Assembly (NCBI GenBank): GCA_016808115.1
Contig: JAEQBH010006830.1
Coordinates: forward strand, 62,001-126,000
DNA from: Tetrastigma voinierianum
Taxonomy: Eukaryota > Streptophyta > Magnoliopsida > Vitales > Vitaceae
Direction of reading: 5' to 3'
DNA length: 64,000 nt
This document shows, piece by piece, positions 12,310 to 24,760 of the stretch. The notes under the pieces were generated by a model. That model saw only the letters and a list, made by a program, of their open reading frames with translations, searched no databases and was not told where the DNA came from. The translations under genes were made by a program, and so were the position numbers. Numbering within the stretch: the stretch's first letter is position 1; each line of letters starts with the position of its first letter.

Positions 12310-12625
12310 TAAGTATAAGTTCCGTAGTACCTACGGGTACTCCCGTATCAGTAAAATAAGTATAAGTTCTGTAGTACCCACGGGTACTCTCGTATCGGTA
12401 AAACAAGTATAGTCCAGTAGTACCTACGGGTACTCCCGTATCGATAAAATAAGTATAAGTTCTGTAGTACCTACGGGTACTCTCGTATCGGTAAAATAAG
12501 TATAAGTTCTATAGTACCCACGGGTACTCTCGTATCGGTAAAACAAGTATAGTCCAGTAGTACCTACGGGTACTCCCGTATCGATAAAATAAGTATAAGT
12601 CCAGTAGTACCTACGGGTACCTCCG
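12310..12625. repeat. ~47-bp tandem array, about 7 units, hairpin in each
   Basis: The unit reads 'AAGTATAAGTTCTGTAGTAC' followed by 'CTACGGGTACTCCCGTATCG' and 'ATAAAAT'. Every unit holds AGTACC-(T/C)ACG-GGTAC(T), for example at 12,326-12,341 (TACG), 12,373-12,388 (CACG) and 12,419-12,434 (TACG). A higher-order period of three units is visible: the block starting at 12,364 is repeated almost exactly 140 bp later at 12,504. Spacers do not vary as CRISPR spacers do. Confidence 0.9.
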
Positions 12626-13440
12626 AACAAGTGTAACTCTGAATATGACTATGATATAAACCGATAAATCCATTTGTTTTTGGATATGTTCTGAATCTGT
12701 ATGAATCCGGTATATGTACCTGTTGTGATCTGTACCTACTATGGACTAATGCCCATATTTGATATGTGTCTGCATAAGTCTGATATGTTCCGACTTATTG
12801 TACCTCTGAATTTACCGCCGCACATGAATAAGATCCCCGAAATATAAGAATCGAGTTTGTAACACCGGTATAAGATCAAGTAAGACAAGTATATACTCAC
12901 GTAAGACATGTATAAGATCTGAAATATTGCATGTATAATTTTGTAATACAAGTATAAAATCTAAAATACATGTTTAAGTTAAGTAATACACATTATGAGA
13001 TCGAAATACAGAGCCAAGTTACGTAATACAGAGTATAAGATCCATGAACGGGATATGCTCTGTAGTACAAGTCTGAAGATACAAAGTATCTACTTGTATA
13101 AATATAAGTTACGAAGTACCTACGGATTATCTGTATGCGATTAATTTAAAGCGAGTACCTACGGGTATCTGTATAAACTACGGATAAGGATAAACTCGTG
13201 ATACCTAAAGACACTCCGTATGAGTATAAGATAAGTTCGTATAAGCCGCAATTAATGCGTCTCTTGGGATTTGTTGAGCAGTAGTACTTACGGGTACTCA
13301 GTATAAGAATAAGTTACGCAATACGGTATACATTCCGTAATCTGTGACACCTACGGTACCTCGAACAAAGTGTAATCTAGTAGTATAAGTATAAACCCTA
13401 TGGTATAAGTATCAGCCTTGTAGTACCTAAGGGTACCTCT

Positions 13441-13850
13441 GAATAAGGATAAGTTCTGTAACTCCTATGGGAGTCCGAATAAACATGAGGTTGTTATAAG
13501 TATAAGTTCTGAATAAGGATAAGTTCTATAACTCCTACGGGAGTCCCGAATAAACATAAGTCCGTCATAAGTATAAGTTTTGAATAAGGATAAGTTCTGT
13601 AACTCCTACGGGAGTCCCGAATAAACATGAGTCTGTTATAAGTATAAGTTCTTAATAAGGATAGAAGTTACGTAACTCCTCTAGGAGTCGAATAAACATG
13701 GAGTGCATTATAAAGAATAAGTTCTGAATAAATAAGCTCTGTAACCGAATAAGCATAAGTTTGTTCTAAGCATAAGTTCTGCATAAGAATCAGCTCTGTA
13801 ACTCCTACGGGAGATCTGAATAAGCGTAAGCCTGTTATAAGATGAAGTAC
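13441..13850. repeat. ~71-bp tandem array, about 5-6 units, hairpin in each
   Basis: 'GAATAAGGATAAGTTCTGTA' recurs at 13,441, 13,511, 13,582 and 13,653, then in degraded copies. Each unit has ACTCC-TACG-GGAGT or a loop variant (TATG, TCTA). The array is unrelated in stem sequence to the 47-bp array, but shares 'AAGTATAAGTTCTG' and the hairpin geometry, which suggests descent from a common unit. Confidence 0.85.
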
Positions 13851-13944
13851 TTATATGAGTTCATAATATAAAGGCATGAAAATTATATTATCTGTTATTG
13901 TTTTATGCGTTAAATGTGTATATGCATAAGACATATGTTTCCCA

Positions 13945-13961
13945 CTAAGCGTAAAGCTTAG
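13945..13961. repeat. CTAAGC/GCTTAG palindrome shared by R2 and R3
   Basis: A 6-bp perfect stem with a five-base loop (GTAAA). The identical sequence on the opposite strand is at 7982-7998 in R2. It lies at the junction between the tandem arrays and the terminal part of each repeat. Confidence 0.75.
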
Positions 13962-14137
13962 CACGGGTTTTAATCGGGTGCCGATGAAGAAGACATCTAA
14001 AGACTTCCGCTCTTGTTGGAGCGACCTGCTAGTAGGGGTTCACTACATGTAGGTTCCGCGCTCTGATTTGTAATTGTAAAAGTACAGTTTTGTATTTGTA
14101 AATGGGACTCAGTATATGGGTGTAGATTTTGATGGAC

Positions 14138-14151
14138 ACCACTTCGGTGGT
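14138..14151. repeat. ACCAC-TTCG-GTGGT hairpin
   Basis: A perfect 5-bp stem with a C(TTCG)G loop near the R3 terminus. In RNA this would be a UUCG tetraloop, the same stability class as the C(UACG)G loops in the arrays upstream. Confidence 0.7.
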
Positions 14152-14909
14152 AGTTCTTTTGTTTATGTATATGATATTTTGATTCTTTTATAAGATGTGG
14201 GCCATACCCACAAGTATAAGTTCGGCTTTGAAAAAAAAAAATCAGGTAAAGAGTCCCAGTATATGTTCTCACACCCCCCGAAACCAGTTGAATCCGCCGT
14301 CGGGTCGGGCCAAGGGAACTCGAGCGTGACCACGAGGCAATAAATCGCTAAGAACATAATAGAATGCATAAAAAGAATTGTGAAACTCGTACAAAAGTGA
14401 AACCCGCAAATTCCGCAAAGGAAGAACCACTAGACCCGAGGAACAAATCTATAACTCCATACATATTCCATATAAAACCAAGGATCATACAGTTCCATAC
14501 AAAAAAGAATCATACGATCAAGGCTAGTTTCCATCTGAGTATATACCAAGTTCCATACAAGTCCCCAGGCGAAATGGAATCCATACTTCCCGAAAAATAA
14601 AACTAGACTTCCATACCTTTTTTCTTTCTCTTCCTTCTTCTTCCTCTTCTTCTCTTCTTATTTTCTCTCTTCTTTGCTCCCAAACGTGAAGCCACAGAAT
14701 GTGAGACCAAATTTGAGGTCTTTATCCTTTGATATTTTAATTTTCCTTTATTACTTTTTAGTCCTTATACTCTCTTCTATTTGCAACCCAATTTTCTTAT
14801 TTCTATAATGGTATATCCTCTTCTCATATTATGCCTTTCATATACTTTTTGAAAAAATTTACTAATATACCCTTGTATTTTGTATAAATTCCGGGTTTTC
14901 GAAACTTTC

Positions 14910-15690
14910 TCACTTAGCAAATTATAATTACAAAAAATTCAAATTATACGTCTGAAATACGCATCGTGTTATAAAGCTGTTATAGAAAAGTATTTTGGGG
15001 TATTACGGTCAGGAAGCTCATCGAGAGATGCTATAGATTATTTCTGAGTTGTTAATTGAGGTTGAATTTGAAAATGAAGCTCTGCAGCTTCATTGCTACA
15101 AAAGGCCTTTCTCAATGTTCTAAGTTTATAGAGATTAGGATTAGAATTAGAATTAATGGGCTCTTTGTTGGAAAATAGAAAAATTAAGGGATTTTGGCTC
15201 TTTCCCCATCAGCTCCAAGTCAGATGATGATGTGGAATCATTAAGGGTATTTTTTTCTTACCAAATGATATGTCCTCAACCTCACACCCCAAGACATAAT
15301 TCCCCCCTTTTTTTTTTCTCTCCCTTCCCTCTCTCCTCCCCATCAATCGGACCCACCCTTCCCGACCCCAATCCCACTTTTTGCACCACAAACCTAAATC
15401 CTTTGAAGTTTATATTTTTATTTTTTATTCATTTTCTTTATTTTTAATTTTTATTTTTATAACTAAACACTTTGTTTAAATATAGCAAAAGATGATCAAT
15501 TAACCCGGTTAAACCAAGCCAGACGCCGAGGCACCACGAATGTTGTAGATGAACCTACAAAAGAATAAGTTGAGTATATTATAATTCACGCACCATGGGC
15601 AAGCCCATACATCTTTATGCAGTGGAACTTGGTAGTAGAAGGGTGAGACGAGGCAAGCTAGAGCAGTAGAGACTTAGGTTTCCCGAACCA
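14910..15690. other. Intergenic between R3 and R4
   Basis: Mixed AT-rich sequence with a C/T-rich patch at 15,270-15,390. No gene or clear repeat. The opposed 60-71-codon frames over the C/T-rich patch are low-complexity. Confidence 0.4.
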
Positions 15691-16743
15691 AGCCCTTTCC
15701 TCCACTACTCTTAATTTTTTTATTAAAAATCTAATTTTTAGCATTATTTATAAAAAAAAATAGAAATGTTAAATATTTTAATATAAATAAAATATTTTTA
15801 AAATATAAATAAACTATTCATTACTTTTAAATTTCTATTAAAATATTATTTTAACTTTATATATTTATTCCATTAGAAAAATAGATTTTATTTAAAAATT
15901 TTAATATTCTTAATTATAAATAAAAAGAATGGTCACTATTTCAATATTTTGTTTTCTTAGAATTTTAATTCTTTATTCATATAAATTAAAATTTAATTTG
16001 CTCAAAGTAAAAATAATAGTTGATTCTATTACAAATAAGTTACGATGTTTTATTTAATATTTTTTATAATTAAATACTTTTTAGCTACAATATAGGAAAG
16101 ATCCCGACCCGGATTAACCTCATGAACCCGAGGGGACCTCCCGGCACTCCAATGGATATAGAAACTTTTCCTTAAAACAGTCAAATAAAATCCATGGAAG
16201 AACACTTCACAATCATAACATATCTTTAAAAATAATGCGGAAGCGAAATGGTAAATTTTTTTCTTTTCTTTTCTTTTTCATACTGTATTTTGGAAAGAGT
16301 AACTTGATTTCTCTGTTTTTCGGACTTTCCCAATTTACAAATACCTGCATAAGCATTTAAAACACTTCTAATCTTCAAATTTTCAACTTCCGTTGTAGGA
16401 CTCCTCGTCCACAACTCAATCAACACAATATATATACCATATACATTTATTCATTTCAATCATCCACTCTTTAAAGCTTTTTCAATTCCATGCACGGAGT
16501 TTATAGCTTAGGCTTGAGCCGGACATAAGTCGACCCGCCTGAAGTAGTTCTGCATTTTACAAAATATATCCTCTATACTATATACATGACAAATTATTTG
16601 ACATATAAAATAATGCAAACTATTATTTATCTCATCAGTTCATGTTCGTCTCCTCGATGGCTCGACTCAGCGCCGCGGGAGGATACTCTCAGGCCCCTTT
16701 GTCTCGGATCCTGAGAAAATATTTTGAAACATATGGAAAGAAT

Positions 16744-16770
16744 GAGCTAAAGGAGCCAGAGTGAGGTATC
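16744..16770. repeat. GAGCTAAA...GAGTGAGGTAT signature in R4
   Basis: Comparable with GAGCTAAAACGAGCTCGGTGAGTAT-type sequence at 28,600-28,624 in R5 and with the palindrome at 3025-3036 in R1 on the other strand. Marks the same internal position in related noncoding repeats. Confidence 0.45.
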
Positions 16771-16844
16771 GTTTCGATTAAGATAGCATTTTTCGAATAT
16801 ATATCAAGTAATAAATCTTTATAAATTCAACAAATTTATGCGCC

Positions 16845-17150
16845 AAAACATTTATGCCTTAAACTTTCTTTTTCTTTATACTAAATACTTATACAATTAA
16901 AAATCCATTTATACCTTAAGCTGCATTTATGCCTCAAACTTTCTTTCTTTCGATAATAAATACTTATACAATAAAAATCCATTTATGCCTTAAACATTTA
17001 TGCCTCAAACTTTTCTTTCTTTCTTTATAATAATAACATACAATAAAAATCCATTTATGCCTTAAACATTTATGCCTCAAACTTTCTTTCTTTCTTTATA
17101 ATAAATACTTATCTGATTAAAATCCGTTTATCTTGTAAAATTTATGCCTG
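16845..17150. repeat. ~72-bp tandem array, about 4 units
   Basis: The unit 'CCATTTATGCCTTAAACATTTATGCCTC', followed by 'AAACTTTCTTTCTTTCTTTATA', recurs at about 16,908, 16,979 and 17,051 with partial copies on both sides. Pyrimidine-rich, noncoding, internal to R4. Confidence 0.75.
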
Positions 17151-17449
17151 TTTCTTTCTTTACGATGGAACCAAGGATAAACACACCAGCCGAGTTTAGA
17201 ATGCTTGGCCCGGTGAGGGCAGTCTTATTCAGTCATAACCCTTCTGTTGGCGGAGGAAACTCCGCTTTGCGCAGGGTTCCGATCCGCCAGCAGCTTTATC
17301 GCGATGTAAGGATATTCTTTTCTGAGCACACATTTCCCTCACTCCGGTTAGTAACTGTAACTTTGCTACAAATCTTTGCGCTTAAAGTACCTCGGCGATA
17401 CTCCGATCATAACAGATCATATGGGGTTAGGGTAACCATCAGGTAAAAC

Positions 17450-17880
17450 ATTCTTCAAAATACGTTTATAAATCCATTTAAAACCTTTACTTTATCATTT
17501 TATACATTTTTCATTCTTCTTTACACATTTAAACTTCCACCAATGCCTTAACATATCATATATATAAACATTTACATTAAACTTTTCATTTAACATTAAA
17601 ATCATTCACTCCTTTTCTTCAAAATACATTTATAAATCCATTTAAATCATTACTTTATCATTAAAACACATATATATGCAAAATATACCTATACATTCTT
17701 TTACACATTTTAAACTTCCATAATGCTGTAACATATGCATACATATATAAAGATTTAATACCAATACATATATTTAGGCAAGTAAACATTTATACATTTA
17801 CTACATTCTTATGGATATCCATATATAAACATTTATGTTAATCTTTTCCTTTTTCACATTAAAATCATTTTACCTTTAAA
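17450..17880. repeat. ~166-bp tandem duplication in R4
   Basis: 'CTTCAAAATACGTTTATAAA' at 17,452 recurs at 17,618 with the following 'TTTACTTTATCATT', 'TTACACATTTAAACTTCCA' and 'TGC-GTAACATAT' words. A third partial copy ends near 17,880. Confidence 0.65.
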
Positions 17881-19859
17881 TCAATTTTGAAATATTAGTT
17901 TTAATTTCAGTTATTTTGCTCAATCGCTTGCTTCGTCAAATTCAGTTTCTGATCAATAGTCCTTTTCACCTTTTCAAAAACCACAACCAACCATTAACCA
18001 TAACTTCCATTTAATCCACCATACATTCATTTTCACCAACCACATCACATTCACTTAAATCTCATTTAACCATACTTAAAAATCTGTGACCAAGGAAATG
18101 ACAAATTACACCCTTTCTTTACCAATGACCTTAATGCCCTCAATTCAAATCCCTTTTTTTTTTTTTTTTTTTTTCTACCATGGATCTACTTTACTTAGAA
18201 ATTGGGATATTGTGATGGCTCATCAAGTCAAAAATTCATGCGTTTCATGTCAAACTAGTCATTTCATAAATTTTACACTCGGAATTTGTTTGAAATACCA
18301 TTTTACAATGTCTTGACTCCATGTTGATAACGGTTCTTTATACTCTTTTGTGAAGCTAGGTGCTAGGGTTCTTCTCCAATTGGAATCACCCAAATCGAAC
18401 CAGAAACTCACTTCACGTCCCAGCTCGTAGGAACTAATCTATGTTCAAGCGGGCAATTTGGCAAACGTAGCCACACTTTGAATAATTTTTGGGCCACGTA
18501 GAATCGAAATTCGACGATGCCTATTTTGGATGTTTGGTTCTCAGCAGAAGTCTAATTCAGTAGCCACTTGAATCACTCAATCCGGATAAGAAATAGGCAA
18601 GTTATCTCTGGCTGGTGAGAAGCAGAGAAAGCAGAGCATTTCTGTGCAAGAGGCGCTCCCGAAAATGCCCGAATGTGGGCTTTTACGCATTTTTCCATAT
18701 TTTCCATCCAATTCAACTCTATAGTCCATATACACTTCAAAAACCATTTCATTTTCATCTTGACATCTATTTTCTATTCAAATCTCTTTCACTACTTATC
18801 TTCTTTAAAACCTTTATGAATTATACGTCTGAATTCCCAATATGGGTTATAACCCATACACAACTAAGCAATAAGATTTGTTAGGTTTGTTAATACCTTC
18901 CGATTACTTAATTTAAACCATGCATATACAAAACTGTAAAATCTCATCTAGTTCCATACCTTTTTTTTTTTTGCTTTCTCTTACTTTTCTTGCCTTTTAT
19001 ATATAGCCTGCTTCCTCTTGCTTACCTCTTTTTCTCTTGCCTGCCTGCTCTTTTGCTCTCATACGTTTTTCTCTCCTCGGATGAGAGACCAAATGGGACA
19101 TTTTATACATAAGGTAATGTTTGATAAATCATTTGCTGGCTTAATTCCGTTTTGCTAGTTAGTCCTTCCATCTTACACTATTTCCATTCCAATTTCTCGT
19201 ATTATACTTCGGCATCCCATCTTTTCGCGTCTTATTCCGTAATAGTATAACCTTATTGTTTATGCCTTTTATGTCCCTAAGTGATAAATGACCCACTTTA
19301 CCCTTGTCTTTATTATTAATTAGGGTTTCTCGTTTTGGTTAGAAAATTCTATTTAGACTTTTTAATATCTGCTCTGAGTAGAAAAGCTTCTTTAGGGTAT
19401 ATTTAGGAGTGTTCTGATATATTAGTATCCACGAGACTCGAGCTAGGATCCCTCTTATCTGTATTTTTTGGAAGCATTGATGCTCTCTTAGTATAGATTA
19501 AAGCGAAGATAATAGCTTGTAAAAATAAAAATAATGATATTTTATTTTTAAATTTATGTTTAATATTCTATAAAATTAAAAATAGATTCAAAATATGAAA
19601 ATTATAAATATAAAAATATCATCAATATAAAAGAAAATAAATTATGTATAAAATATTATAAAATATATAAAGTATATTTATTATTAAGAAATAACCATCT
19701 TTAAAATAAAAGAAATAATTTCAGTAATGAAATAATTATATATAAAATAAAAATAAAAATTTAAAATCATGAATAGGTTATTCATATTAAAATATTTAAC
19801 ATTCTAATTTTTTTATATAGATAATACTAAAATTATATTTTAATAAAGAAATTAAGAGA

Positions 19860-20690
19860 TAAAGAAATAAAAGACTTGTGGGGCGAGTCTAGGTGAATTG
19901 AGGTGAGGTGAGGTGGGATGTAGGAAGAGAGAGAAGAGTCTCAAGGGTATTATGGATAATTTGTGAAAAGCACCCTTTTCAAATGAAATCCCAAAGCACC
20001 GAAAATTCAGTACAGTCACTTTCAATCGTAGTTTTTTAATTATTTTCCTCTTTAGGAATGTTAACTAATCTCGCACCGTAAATAAATCAAATGAGTTTGA
20101 ATAAATATATAAAATTAATTTATTAAGTTTGCTCTTATTGACACCCTACGAAATGTTTTTTAACTATTTTTTAAACTTTATTTTCTTGAATTAGGACTTT
20201 TTAGTTTGAATGAGCAAGAAAGAGTCGTGACTCGAATTTAGAGCCAACATATCTAGAACTTGCACTGGAATATTAGAAAAACAAAGGTCATCAACTTTTC
20301 ATCAGCTTATCTCATGTGTGATAAGCGATAATCTTTAAAAAGGAGCAAGGCATGAAGATGGAGGGTCCGGTTAAGAGTCTTAGTGGGGATAATTTCACTA
20401 ACGTTATTACAAAAATGTTTAGTTGTAGTAAAAAAGTCATTAAAAACATTTAAAAGCATTTAAATTTTGAGTATTTCCACTGAAGAACATAATAGTAGGT
20501 CCTCTTAGACAATTTAGTTGTTGTAAATGCATAGTTGAAGAAGTAGAGAAACCCAATCGATATAAGTTGTTCAGAGATAGCTTGACATATGTGAGGATGA
20601 TATCCTGTGAAGTCTTTTATCTTTTGTTTTTTATACACTTTAGTTTTAAGGTATTTCATGTTTCCATTGGAATCTGTTTCAAAAAAAAAA
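19860..20690. other. Intergenic, no gene seen
   Basis: Mixed AT-rich sequence with short GGTGAG repeats at 19,895-19,915. No supported coding region. Confidence 0.4.
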
Positions 20691-20800
20691 AAATTGCTCT
20701 CATTGCAGTTCCAAACTTTTGGGACATAAAGCTTTAGCATGTACTTTTCTTTTGTTCGAAACGGTGAGTGTTCTACCACTTAAGCTAGGCATGATGGACA
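20690..20800 (-). repeat. Possible tRNA-derived SINE fragment
   Basis: On the minus strand, 'TAGCTTAAGTGGTAGAAC' resembles a Pol III A box and is followed about 10 bases later by 'GTTTCGAAC', close to a B box. A homopolymer run lies about 90 bases further on. A-to-B spacing is shorter than usual and the B box lacks its final CC, so this is tentative. Confidence 0.25.
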
Positions 20801-22480
20801 AGTCTTTTATACTTAATGAACAATGAAAATGATGACAAGATTGGATGTTACCCGTTAAAGCATTTCTTAATACAAAAAGATTGTTTTTTAAGAAGAAAAA
20901 GATGTGCATCATTTAAATTCAACCAATAAGATAATTTATAATTACCATACAAACATTATTGGAGTTTTTATTAAGAAACTTTAATTGAGAAGTTTTTTTT
21001 TTTTTTTACATTTATTAATTTTGCATTCTAAGTTGTAGTCTTGTATTCTTATTGAAATTCAATTTGGGTTTAACATGTCTCGTCCCGTATGTCAGCTAAG
21101 TCGAGGTTTCTTTGACTTAACTAAAAATATTCTTATGTCTTCTAAAATGAAATATTATTAGCAAATAGAATCAAAATATAATGTGATAACCACATTTGAA
21201 TAGTTCTTATATAATCCCTTATTATGAAGGTTCAAGATAAATTATCTGACCGATCGCCAAACTTGAAGTTACAAGCCTCTCTTAGCTAGAGCCAGTAGGT
21301 CTCGACCTCTTTCCAACATGTGAGTTTTCCCCTTCAAGTGAGGATAGCTCTCCTTATATAGAGGATGAGGCTTGCCACTTATCATCAACTAATAGGTGAG
21401 TTAGGCGTAGCAGTTCATGGTGGTTAATGTACGGTCATATTAGTTTGTATGTCATCTTCGTGGATCTTGTCGTTGCTTGTGACTGGCTATACATTGTCTC
21501 AACATGACAAGTCTTTGTCACTAATGCAACGTTGTTCAACGATTGGCTAAGTCTCACCATCTCTCACTTGATAAGTAACAAACATAAATGCTAAGTCTAA
21601 TCATCTCCTACTTGATGGACATGGGAAGACCAACATTCGTGACCTCTACAAAACCTATTTATAAAGGAATGATTAAGTTTAAAATTCTAAATAAACAATA
21701 TTAAATATCTTTTAAAAAAAGACCGAGAAGAAAAGCTCAAAATAACAATGGGTGGAATAGCTAGTTTATGAATTGGTACCTTGAAGATGTATAATTAATC
21801 AAATATTATAGAAAAAACTTTTAGAATTTGGTATTATGAAGTACACACAAAATATATCACCCTAGAAGAAAATATTTAAGCGATATGAAAATGCCTCATT
21901 AAGAAATTAAAATCACACAAGAGCCTAATGCAGAAGAAGCCTATTATGGAGAGCTCAGCCCAAACCTTTGAAACCTAAACCGCTTAAAGAGGTACAACAA
22001 TTGTGACTATTTTAAATGCAGGTGTCAATTATTCTGTCAGCCGCGATCACGTGTCTCACGTCATGGGGAGCACGTACCGCATTAATAAACTGACCTTGAG
22101 GCCACATCCACTTCCTTCATCTCAGTAAACCACAAAGAACTTGTTTACAATTGTATTTAATTACAATTTATAAAGCGGGTCTTGTGCCCCGAGAATTTTA
22201 CAAAATACAAGAGGCCATCTTGGTAGTTTCGCCGCCTCTAAATGCGTCTTCGATTTTTGAAAAAGGGGGTCCCACGACGAGGTCAGGCAAAGCCAGTGGT
22301 GGAATTTCCTACTTGGGTTACTCCGCTTTAAAGTGCGATGCAATGACATGACAACATCAACGCAGCATACTAATATATCACTCATGCATATATTAACAAA
22401 TTAATTCCATTAATCATGTTATTGGTTACAACAATAACATAAAGGATTTATTCATCAGGCTAAGGCATAAGCAATGAGTC
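20800..22480. other. Intergenic; possible solo LTR fragment at 21.2-21.65 kb
   Basis: Mostly AT-rich. The 21,200-21,650 part is compositionally distinct and, on the minus strand, has 'TCTATATAAGGAGAGC' like a promoter TATA region. This hints at an LTR fragment, but no partner LTR or primer-binding site is visible. No gene is called. Confidence 0.3.
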
Positions 22481-23270
22481 CATCTTAAGGCTGCCCCCAA
22501 CATCACACAAACATGTTATTTTCCTTGGCAATAACTTGACCTGCTGAAATCAAGCAAAATCACACTGGTCAGGTGGTATCCAAACCTCTAGGGATTTCTT
22601 AACTCAGGTCAAGCTTTGGGACTGAAACCCGGACCTTAGGGCCTCAGTGGTCACAGCCATTTATTACATAGCATAAAGTAAAACCAAGTGACGCCCCTAC
22701 TTGGGGTTGTGAAACTCTGAAATCTGTTGTACCACGCGTGGCACTGGGTGGGGGCAACTTTGCTTCTTGTCTCATGGGAACCGACGGTCCGATCATTTGA
22801 GATTCGAGAAGAATTTGAGTCTCTGTCTAAAAACCCTCTCTCTCTTTCCTCTCTCATCACTCTCTCTTTCCTCCCCCCAATGATTTGAGGCTTGGATTAG
22901 AGGAAAGTCCTCTATACTAAGTCCATTTCTCATTGGACCATGGGATTACCGCGCTATCATATCATTAACCGATTTTCTTCTAATGGCATGATACCATATG
23001 TCACATGTGAGCACATGAGCTCCATGTTTGGCCATATATCAACCGTACGTGGCGCCTCTTGGGCCCACTCGCAAGGTGTCAAGTGTCCATGACTCCTGCG
23101 ATGCGCCGGCTTGACATTGTTGCCGAATTGACGAAGTCGACGTGGTAGCTAGATTTCGAGCGATTCAACGGTGAAGTCCGTTTTCATCATCCGGTCTAGA
23201 AAAATTTGATTTTGATCGATACCATTTACCCTTCCTTAGGGAATCTGGATTTTCCGGGGTCTCACAACAA
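22480..23270. repeat. R1-type right-end copy
   Basis: 'GTGTCAAGTGTC', 'GACG-AGTCGACGTGGTAGCTAGATTTC', 'GATTC-AACGGTGAAGTCCGTTTTCATCAT', 'GAAAAATT-GATTTT' and 'GGATTTTCCGGGGTCTCAC' follow the same order as 4870-5080 in R1. The upstream part shows the same layout (CTCTCTCTTTCCTC tract, then CATGTCACATG words). Confidence 0.7.
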
Positions 23271-24100
23271 TAACCAGCAGCTAAATATATTAATCAAGTA
23301 TCTCAAAGTAGCATAGATTTTGACTCAAATGAGTAAAGATAATATATATAGTGAGTTCTGAGCTAGAGTTTCCATAAGAACAAGTATTACAATTATATAT
23401 CTGAAGTGAATAAATATAAATAAAAAATCAAGCTATGTTAGGCCTTCATAAAATATGTAACTAACCCTTTTAAGTAAATAAAGTTGACTAACAATAAAAT
23501 AATACTTTCTAAGTATAAAAATATGCTTAAATATAAAAATTTTACGTATTAAATAGAGTGCTTAAGAGTTTATTGTTTTATTTGATTTTTTCGTTTTTTA
23601 GCTAATAATAAGATTTTTAATGTCAAAAAAACATATCTAAAATATAAAGATGAAACATGATATTTAAGTATTATTCAATGTAATTTATCTTTGATAAAGA
23701 TGTACAAGACCTCCTTTTTGATAAACAAAATATGATTGAAAATGTTGATTTTTAAAACAAAATTTAAATATCAAATTTACTCTTAACCTCAATAAAATTA
23801 TTATTAGAATTTTTTACCCTGTGACATATAAATTAGTTCAATCTTTCTGAAAACTGTTTTTAAAAATAGTTGTGTTATAATAAATATTTTTTAATTTAAA
23901 AAATTCATTTCAATTAATCTCTTAAAAATGATGGTTCTTGAGAATTTATTTTAATAAAAATTGTGGTTAAGCAGTAGTCATGATTTTTTATCAGTATAAT
24001 GATAAATAATTCAAAATAAGAAAAATATTTTAAAACTTTTATATATAAATTAAATAAATGACTAAGAAATAAAATAATAAAATTTTAAGAGGTTCTCTCA
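23270..24100. other. AT-rich intergenic DNA
   Basis: Over 75% A/T by eye, with no reading frame or internal repeat that I can support. Confidence 0.4.
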
Positions 24101-24419
24101 TACACGTAAATATCTCTTGCTCATTCTTAAGTAAACCCCAAAATATCTTATTGCCTTTCCGTTCCGTCTTTCTTTTCGGCGTACCCTCGCCCACCCATAT
24201 CAAAGCACCTTCACCCGTTACGACATCCTTATGAGGATTATTGGCAAAATCTCATGTCGAGAACCACAAACAAATACAATCAGGAATTGACCAGGGACAA
24301 ATATCTAGTAAGTTTGTAACACTATTTGATTTGTTGTGTTTATTAACACATTTTCATCGTTAAATATGGGTTTATAGTTGAATTTTTTTGAAATTCGTCA
24401 CGGGTTTTATGTTTAAGTT

Positions 24420-24760
24420 ACATGTTAGGATACCGAATCAGGGTTGAGCTTTCCGTTCAAGGTCTATTGAATCGGTTGAATCTTCATTTTGATTTTTATG
24501 ATGTTCGAAATATTGACCCCATTTACGATTTCATGATGTCTGGAAAAATTGATTTCTTCCGGATTTCTGTGATGTCGAAAAAGATTGACTTTCGGGATTT
24601 CATGATGTCCGGAAGGTGAATCTTTCAGGATTTCACGCGATCTGGTAAAATGTTGTTTCGGATTCCATGATGTCAAATTCTCCTCTTCAGCAGGATACAT
24701 TGAATCGGGAAGTAGCCATAAAGAATCAGGATTCCATGAAATCAGGCAAAGTCATGTGTG
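24420..24760. repeat. Subterminal CCGGATTTCATGATGTC repeats, left side of MULE
   Basis: Variants of 'TTTCATGATGTCCGGAA' and 'GGATTTC-TGATGTC' recur at about 24,530, 24,570, 24,598, 24,635 and 24,664 at irregular 30-65 bp spacing. Comparable CCGGATTT/AAATCCGG words recur at 27,505-27,720 and 35,290-35,560. They look like the subterminal repeats of a large MULE. Confidence 0.5.

Larger units (their letters stand above)
10195..14910. repeat. Long noncoding repeat R3
   Basis: It begins 'TGTAACATCCCGGAAA' and has no coding similarity over 4.7 kb. The reverse complement of 10,240-10,700 resembles 14,590-14,900 in layout: polypyrimidine tract, 'GAGACCAA', then the 'CCGGGTTTTCGAAAC' end against 'TTTCCGGGATG'. 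The reverse complement of 10,840-11,460 matches 18,350-18,900 in R4 ('GGTGCTAGGGTTCTTCTCC', 'ATCACCCAAATCG', 'TCCGGATAAGAAAT'). Likely a long noncoding LTR of a Ty3-type element joined to an inverted fragment, or a long-TIR element. The ends are consistent with either. Confidence 0.55.
15700..19860. repeat. Long noncoding repeat R4 with ~380-bp inverted ends
   Basis: The AT-rich segment starting at about 15,702 ('CTCTTAATTT', 'AATTTTTAGCATTAT', 'ATGTTAAATATTTTAATAT', 'CTATTCAT') matches, word for word in order, the reverse complement of the segment ending at about 19,860. Inside these arms, GGATCC/GATCCC-GAC words face each other at about 16,100 and 19,445. The interior (16.1-19.45 kb) is noncoding. 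It includes a region (18,340-19,400) matching the reverse complement of the R3 left part, and two tandem arrays. It could be a fold-back DNA transposon. Confidence 0.65.

Noticed and set aside
12310..12625. CRISPR-like look of the 47-bp hairpin array
   Set aside because: Units are contiguous tandem copies with no unique spacers, there are no Cas genes, and the setting is plant nuclear DNA.
15209..15447. Opposed open frames of 60 and 71 codons
   Set aside because: Pyrimidine-rich low-complexity DNA between R3 and R4.
20740..20800. Functional tRNA gene on the minus strand
   Set aside because: A and B boxes are imperfect and too close, and no cloverleaf acceptor stem pairs.
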